Under the pieces are notes generated by a model. It was not told where the DNA came from. It saw only the letters and a list, made by a program, of their open reading frames with translations, and did not search any database. Made by a program: the position numbers and the translations under genes. DNA of 64,000 nucleotides from Kitasatospora sp. A2-31 (GTDB taxonomy: Bacteria; Actinomycetota; Actinomycetes; Streptomycetales; Streptomycetaceae), in the NCBI RefSeq assembly GCF_022288725.1, contig NZ_JAKNTA010000013.1:30580-94579 (forward strand), in the 5' to 3' direction. This document shows, one piece after another, positions 56,532 to 64,000 of this stretch (within the stretch, counting starts at the first letter, position 1; each line of letters starts with the position of its first letter).

Positions 56532-59015
56532 TCAGCGCACGCGTACCCCGATGAGGCAGGTGTCGTCGTCGGTGTCCGCGTTGGTGTACCGCAGGAGCAG
56601 GTCGAGCTGCCGCTCCAGGTCCGGCGATTGCCCGCTGTGGTCGGGCCGCTGGGCGACGGCCAGCAGATTGTCCAGGGACTCCTGGACCGAGCGGTCCCTG
56701 CGCTCGATGAGGCCGTCGGTGTACATCATCAGGGTGTCGCCGGCCTTCAGCTGGACTTCCGCCTCCTCGTACTCGGCCTGGTCGATGGCGCCGAGGAGGA
56801 TGCCGCCGGCGGTCGGCAGGGCGGTGGCGCGGCCGTCACGTACGAGGACGGGGGGCAGGTGGCCGGCCCGGGCCCAGCGCAACTGCCGGCTCCCGGGTTC
56901 GTAGAGGCCGCAGACGGCGGTGGCGGTGACGTCGTCGGTCAGGTGGTGGGTCACCGTGTTCAACCACGTCAGCAACTGGGCGGGGCCCGCGCCGGTGGCG
57001 GCCAGTCCGCGCAGGGCGTTGCGCAGGGCGACCATGCCGGTGGCCGCTTCGATGCCGTGGCCGGCCACGTCGCCCACGCACAGCAGCACCTGGCCGTGGG
57101 GGAGCACGACGGCGTCGTACCAGTCGCCGCCGACCAGGTGCTCCTTCTCGGCCGGGCGGTAGCGCACGGCGACGCGCAGGTCGTGGAGATCGCGGGGGCC
57201 GCGGTTGGGCGGCATGATGGCGTGCTGGAGCTGGAGGGCGAGGCGGCTGCGTTCGGCGGCCTGCTCCGCGGTCTGGGCGAGCTGGTCGCGGGTGGCGGCC
57301 AGGGCCACCTCGGTCCAGTGCTGGGCGGAGACGTCCTGGTAGGCGCCGCGAACGGCGATGAGGCGGGAATCGTCGTCCAGCACGGGTTCGGCGACCACTC
57401 GGATGTGGCGGGCGACGCCGTCGGGGCGCCGGAGACGGAAGGCCGTGGACGCGGGTCGCCTGTGGTGCAGAAGGGTGCGCAGGAATCGGCCGATGGAGTG
57501 CTCGTCGTCCGGGTGGGCGTGGGCGGCGAGCTGCTCCAGGGGGATGGGCTGCGCGGTGGGCGGCAGGCCGTGGAGGTCGTAGAGGGTGTCGTTCCAGGCG
57601 ATCTCGTGGGTCAGGAGGTTCTCTTCGAAGCCTCCGATGCGGCCCAGGCGCTGCGCGTGCTGGAGGAGCCTGGCGACCCTGGGCGTGCCTTCGTCGAGGT
57701 GCCACAGGACGACGATGTGGTCACCGGACCGGGAGATGCTGACCTTGGCCTCGGTGGCGAGGGGTACACCGTCGACGATGGCGGCCAGTCGCATCCGGTC
57801 GGCACGGAAGGGCTCGCCGGTTGCGAGGACGTGCTCCACCTTCTCGAACAGGCCGCCGGGCTCGGCGGCCAGGGGGTAGGCCTCCAGGAGCCGGTGGCCG
57901 GCCACAGCGCTGCGCGGGCGCCCGGCGAAGTCGACGAACCGGACGTTGACGTGGCGGATTCGGAACCCGACCTGGTCCGGGGTCTGGCCGAGGATCGGTT
58001 CCAGGACCATGCACGGATCGTTCAGCCCGTCGGTGAGCTCCACGAGTTCGGTCAGCCGACGGTCGGCGGCCGGCCCGGCCGGCCCGGCCGGCCCGGCCGG
58101 ACCCTGCGCCGGCGAGTCACCGCCTTCGACGACGGTGGCGCACAGGTTGGCGAGGACCTCGAACTGCCGCTGCACGGGTTGGGGCTGCTCGGGCAGCGGT
58201 CCGGCCCAGCAGATCTCCAGGGCTCCGATGATCCGTCCGCCGGAGCCGGCGGGCAGGACGACCCGTCCGCCCGTCAGGTCGCGCAGCCCGATGGACGGCA
58301 GAGCGGCGCCGGACAGGGTCTCGTAGCGGATGGGCGCCCGGTGGTCGAGCGCCTGCCGTGCCGGGGTGGGGACCCCGGGCGGTACGTGCCGCCACCGGCC
58401 CGACTCCTCGGCGGTGAAGCCGGCGCTGCCGGCCAGGGACAGCGACTGGTCCGGGTTGGCCGCCCAGATCGCCACCGCCTTGGCCTGGAGCGGGCGCAAC
58501 GCGTGTTCCAGGATCGACCGGGCCACGGCGTGGGCGTCCTGGCCGGCGAGGGCGCCGGCCTCCGCGGTCCGCAGGCGCAGGCCCACGGACGGGGAGGCGG
58601 GCCGGGCCACGGCGTCCACGAAGTCCCGGGCGAGCTCGGCGATGTGGTCGCGGGAGGCCTTGTTGACCAGGTCGGCGGCCAGTTCGAGGGGCGTGATCCG
58701 GGCCTGTTCGGCCAGGCTCTTCAGCTGGTTGGCCGCCTCGGTGGGGCTACAGCCCAGCCGCTCCACCAGGACGCCCTTGGCCATGTCGATCAGGGCCCTG
58801 CCTTCGGCCTGGGTCTGGGCGTGCTGCAGTTCGCGGCGCAGCCGCTCGACGGTGTCGGCGAGGCGGCCGACGGCCGCGGAGTCGGGCGGGTCGCCCCCGG
58901 GCCGGCGCCGCGGTTCGTCCGCTGCAGGCCGGCCCGGTACCCGCCGTGCCGGCAGGCGGAGGGGGGCGGTGTCCGGCTGGTCGCCGGTGTTGCCGGGCTC
59001 GTGGGTGCTGAGCAC
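56532..59015 (-). CDS. ANTAR-GAF-PAS-PP2C (SpoIIE-type) phosphatase
   Basis: This is an 827-residue multidomain regulator. An ANTAR RNA-binding domain lies at about residues 60-115 (RALIDMAKGVLVERLGCSPTEAANQLKSLAEQARITPLELA). A GAF domain follows at about 140-310, then a Gly-Pro-Ala repeat linker, two PAS-like domains (about 330-440 and 460-590, the second with AWNDTLYDLHGLPPTAQPI and HPDDEHSIGRFL), and a PP2C/SpoIIE phosphatase from about 610 to the end. The last has metal-site motifs VGGDWYDAVVLPHG, CVGDVAGHGIEAA and LMMYTDGLIERRD. GTG 59015 has GAGGAA upstream. It lies 49 bp after the hybrid kinase gene. It probably dephosphorylates a STAS antagonist, possibly one of the two in this window. 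Confidence 0.9.
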   Translation of the reverse strand: MLSTHEPGNTGDQPDTAPLRLPARRVPGRPAADEPRRRPGGDPPDSAAVGRLADTVERLRRELQHAQTQAEGRALIDMAKGVLVERLGCSPTEAANQLKSLAEQARITPLELAADLVNKASRDHIAELARDFVDAVARPASPSVGLRLRTAEAGALAGQDAHAVARSILEHALRPLQAKAVAIWAANPDQSLSLAGSAGFTAEESGRWRHVPPGVPTPARQALDHRAPIRYETLSGAALPSIGLRDLTGGRVVLPAGSGGRIIGALEICWAGPLPEQPQPVQRQFEVLANLCATVVEGGDSPAQGPAGPAGPAGPAADRRLTELVELTDGLNDPCMVLEPILGQTPDQVGFRIRHVNVRFVDFAGRPRSAVAGHRLLEAYPLAAEPGGLFEKVEHVLATGEPFRADRMRLAAIVDGVPLATEAKVSISRSGDHIVVLWHLDEGTPRVARLLQHAQRLGRIGGFEENLLTHEIAWNDTLYDLHGLPPTAQPIPLEQLAAHAHPDDEHSIGRFLRTLLHHRRPASTAFRLRRPDGVARHIRVVAEPVLDDDSRLIAVRGAYQDVSAQHWTEVALAATRDQLAQTAEQAAERSRLALQLQHAIMPPNRGPRDLHDLRVAVRYRPAEKEHLVGGDWYDAVVLPHGQVLLCVGDVAGHGIEAATGMVALRNALRGLAATGAGPAQLLTWLNTVTHHLTDDVTATAVCGLYEPGSRQLRWARAGHLPPVLVRDGRATALPTAGGILLGAIDQAEYEEAEVQLKAGDTLMMYTDGLIERRDRSVQESLDNLLAVAQRPDHSGQSPDLERQLDLLLRYTNADTDDDTCLIGVRVR

Positions 59016-59064
59016 GCTGGTTCCTCGGTGTGCGGGCGTCGGTGGATGGCCGGTGCGGCGGGCG

Positions 59065-63645
<4,581 letters not shown>

Positions 63646-64000
63646 CGAACGCCTCCTCGGTAGAACGCCCGGCCCCCAGGCTGGTGCGCCGTAGCGGTGC
63701 GCCTGCACGCCCCCGGCGAATCCGCCCGGAAGTGAACGTACCGGCCAGGAGGCTATCCCAGCCCGCGTCCCGTATGCGAACCGCGCCCGTGATCGGCGGC
63801 GCGCGGTCAGGGGAAGGCCACGGGGGCGGTGCCACGCCGGCGGCGTGCGGCGACCCGGGGCGGCGGGGCGAAAGCCGGGGCGACTGGAGCGAGTCAACTA
63901 CTCGCAGGAGGAGGGCCGTTGTCGCCCTCTGCCGCGGACCGGCGGAAGTCGACGCTCCTCGCAGGGCTTGAACGCGGCCGAGGTGGCGTAGGAGGTGCCG
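63646..64000. other. Interval upstream of the hybrid kinase gene
   Basis: No convincing gene is seen in these 355 bp. They contain a small inverted repeat, GCGAGT-N5-ACTCGC (63889-63905), which may regulate the kinase gene or a gene beyond the window edge. Confidence 0.4.

Noticed and set aside
58065..58101. GGCCGGCCC tandem repeats inside the phosphatase gene as a separate repeat element
   Set aside because: They encode the Gly-Pro-Ala linker of the protein, so the repeat is explained by the coding sequence.
63684..63971. Plus-strand frame at the right edge of the window
   Set aside because: Arg/Gly/Pro-rich product with no ribosome site or family-like sequence, in the promoter region of the kinase gene.

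Overview
The window is uniformly high-GC DNA with GTG and TTG starts, strong GGAGG ribosome sites, many ATGA/GTGA gene overlaps and families typical of streptomycetes (BldD-type XRE regulators, DUF4383, DUF3040, SpoIIE-type phosphatases with ANTAR domains, multi-HAMP kinases). It most likely comes from a Streptomyces/Kitasatospora-type actinobacterium chromosome; the genus cannot be fixed from sequence alone. No tRNA, rRNA, CRISPR, IS element or prophage was seen.

Layout. (1) 1-3.7 kb: the end of a large FtsX-type ABC permease, a small membrane protein, and a frameshifted remnant of a permease-like gene. (2) 3.7-16.4 kb: a light/oxidative-stress island. It holds a B12-binding MerR regulator coupled to an ECF sigma factor, a photolyase operon, a second ECF sigma factor with a membrane anti-sigma factor, an FAD amine-oxidase-type enzyme, a TPR-like XRE regulator, an SRPBCC protein, a cyclopropane-fatty-acid synthase and a STAS protein. 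Four promoters here share a NNATCC-N15/16-NCGAA pattern, which points to one sigma regulon. (3) 16.8-23.7 kb: two divergent glycosyltransferases and several small membrane or DUF proteins. (4) 23.8-30.7 kb: a secreted cyanophycinase divergent from a polar amino-acid ABC transporter, an M20 peptidase and an RpiR regulator. (5) 30.9-35.0 kb: a DUF2071 protein, a small lipoprotein and a large secreted beta-propeller protein.

(6) 35.3-48.3 kb: an aromatic-acid catabolic island. A MarR-controlled leftward operon (enoyl-CoA hydratase, acyl-CoA synthetase, 3-hydroxyacyl-CoA dehydrogenase, amidohydrolase) resembles CoA-dependent hydroxycinnamate side-chain shortening. An IclR-headed rightward operon (pobA-ligJ-ligK-ligI-ligAB-ligC) encodes every enzyme step needed to take 4-hydroxybenzoate through protocatechuate 4,5-cleavage to pyruvate and oxaloacetate. 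The ring-cleaving dioxygenase is a single LigA-LigB fusion.

(7) 48.4-56.4 kb: a dormancy/low-oxygen cluster like a DosR regulon, with three universal stress proteins, an Rv1733c-like protein, a truncated Acg-type nitroreductase, a STAS protein, pyruvate oxidase and an FMN glutamate-synthase-like protein. A repeated dyad, GGGACC-N2-Y-GG-N-CC, sits 100-150 bp upstream of four genes here, and a fifth copy lies upstream of the small membrane gene at 3.2 kb. (8) 56.5-63.6 kb: a 1526-residue soluble hybrid histidine kinase with about eight HAMP repeats, followed by an ANTAR-GAF-PAS-PP2C phosphatase.
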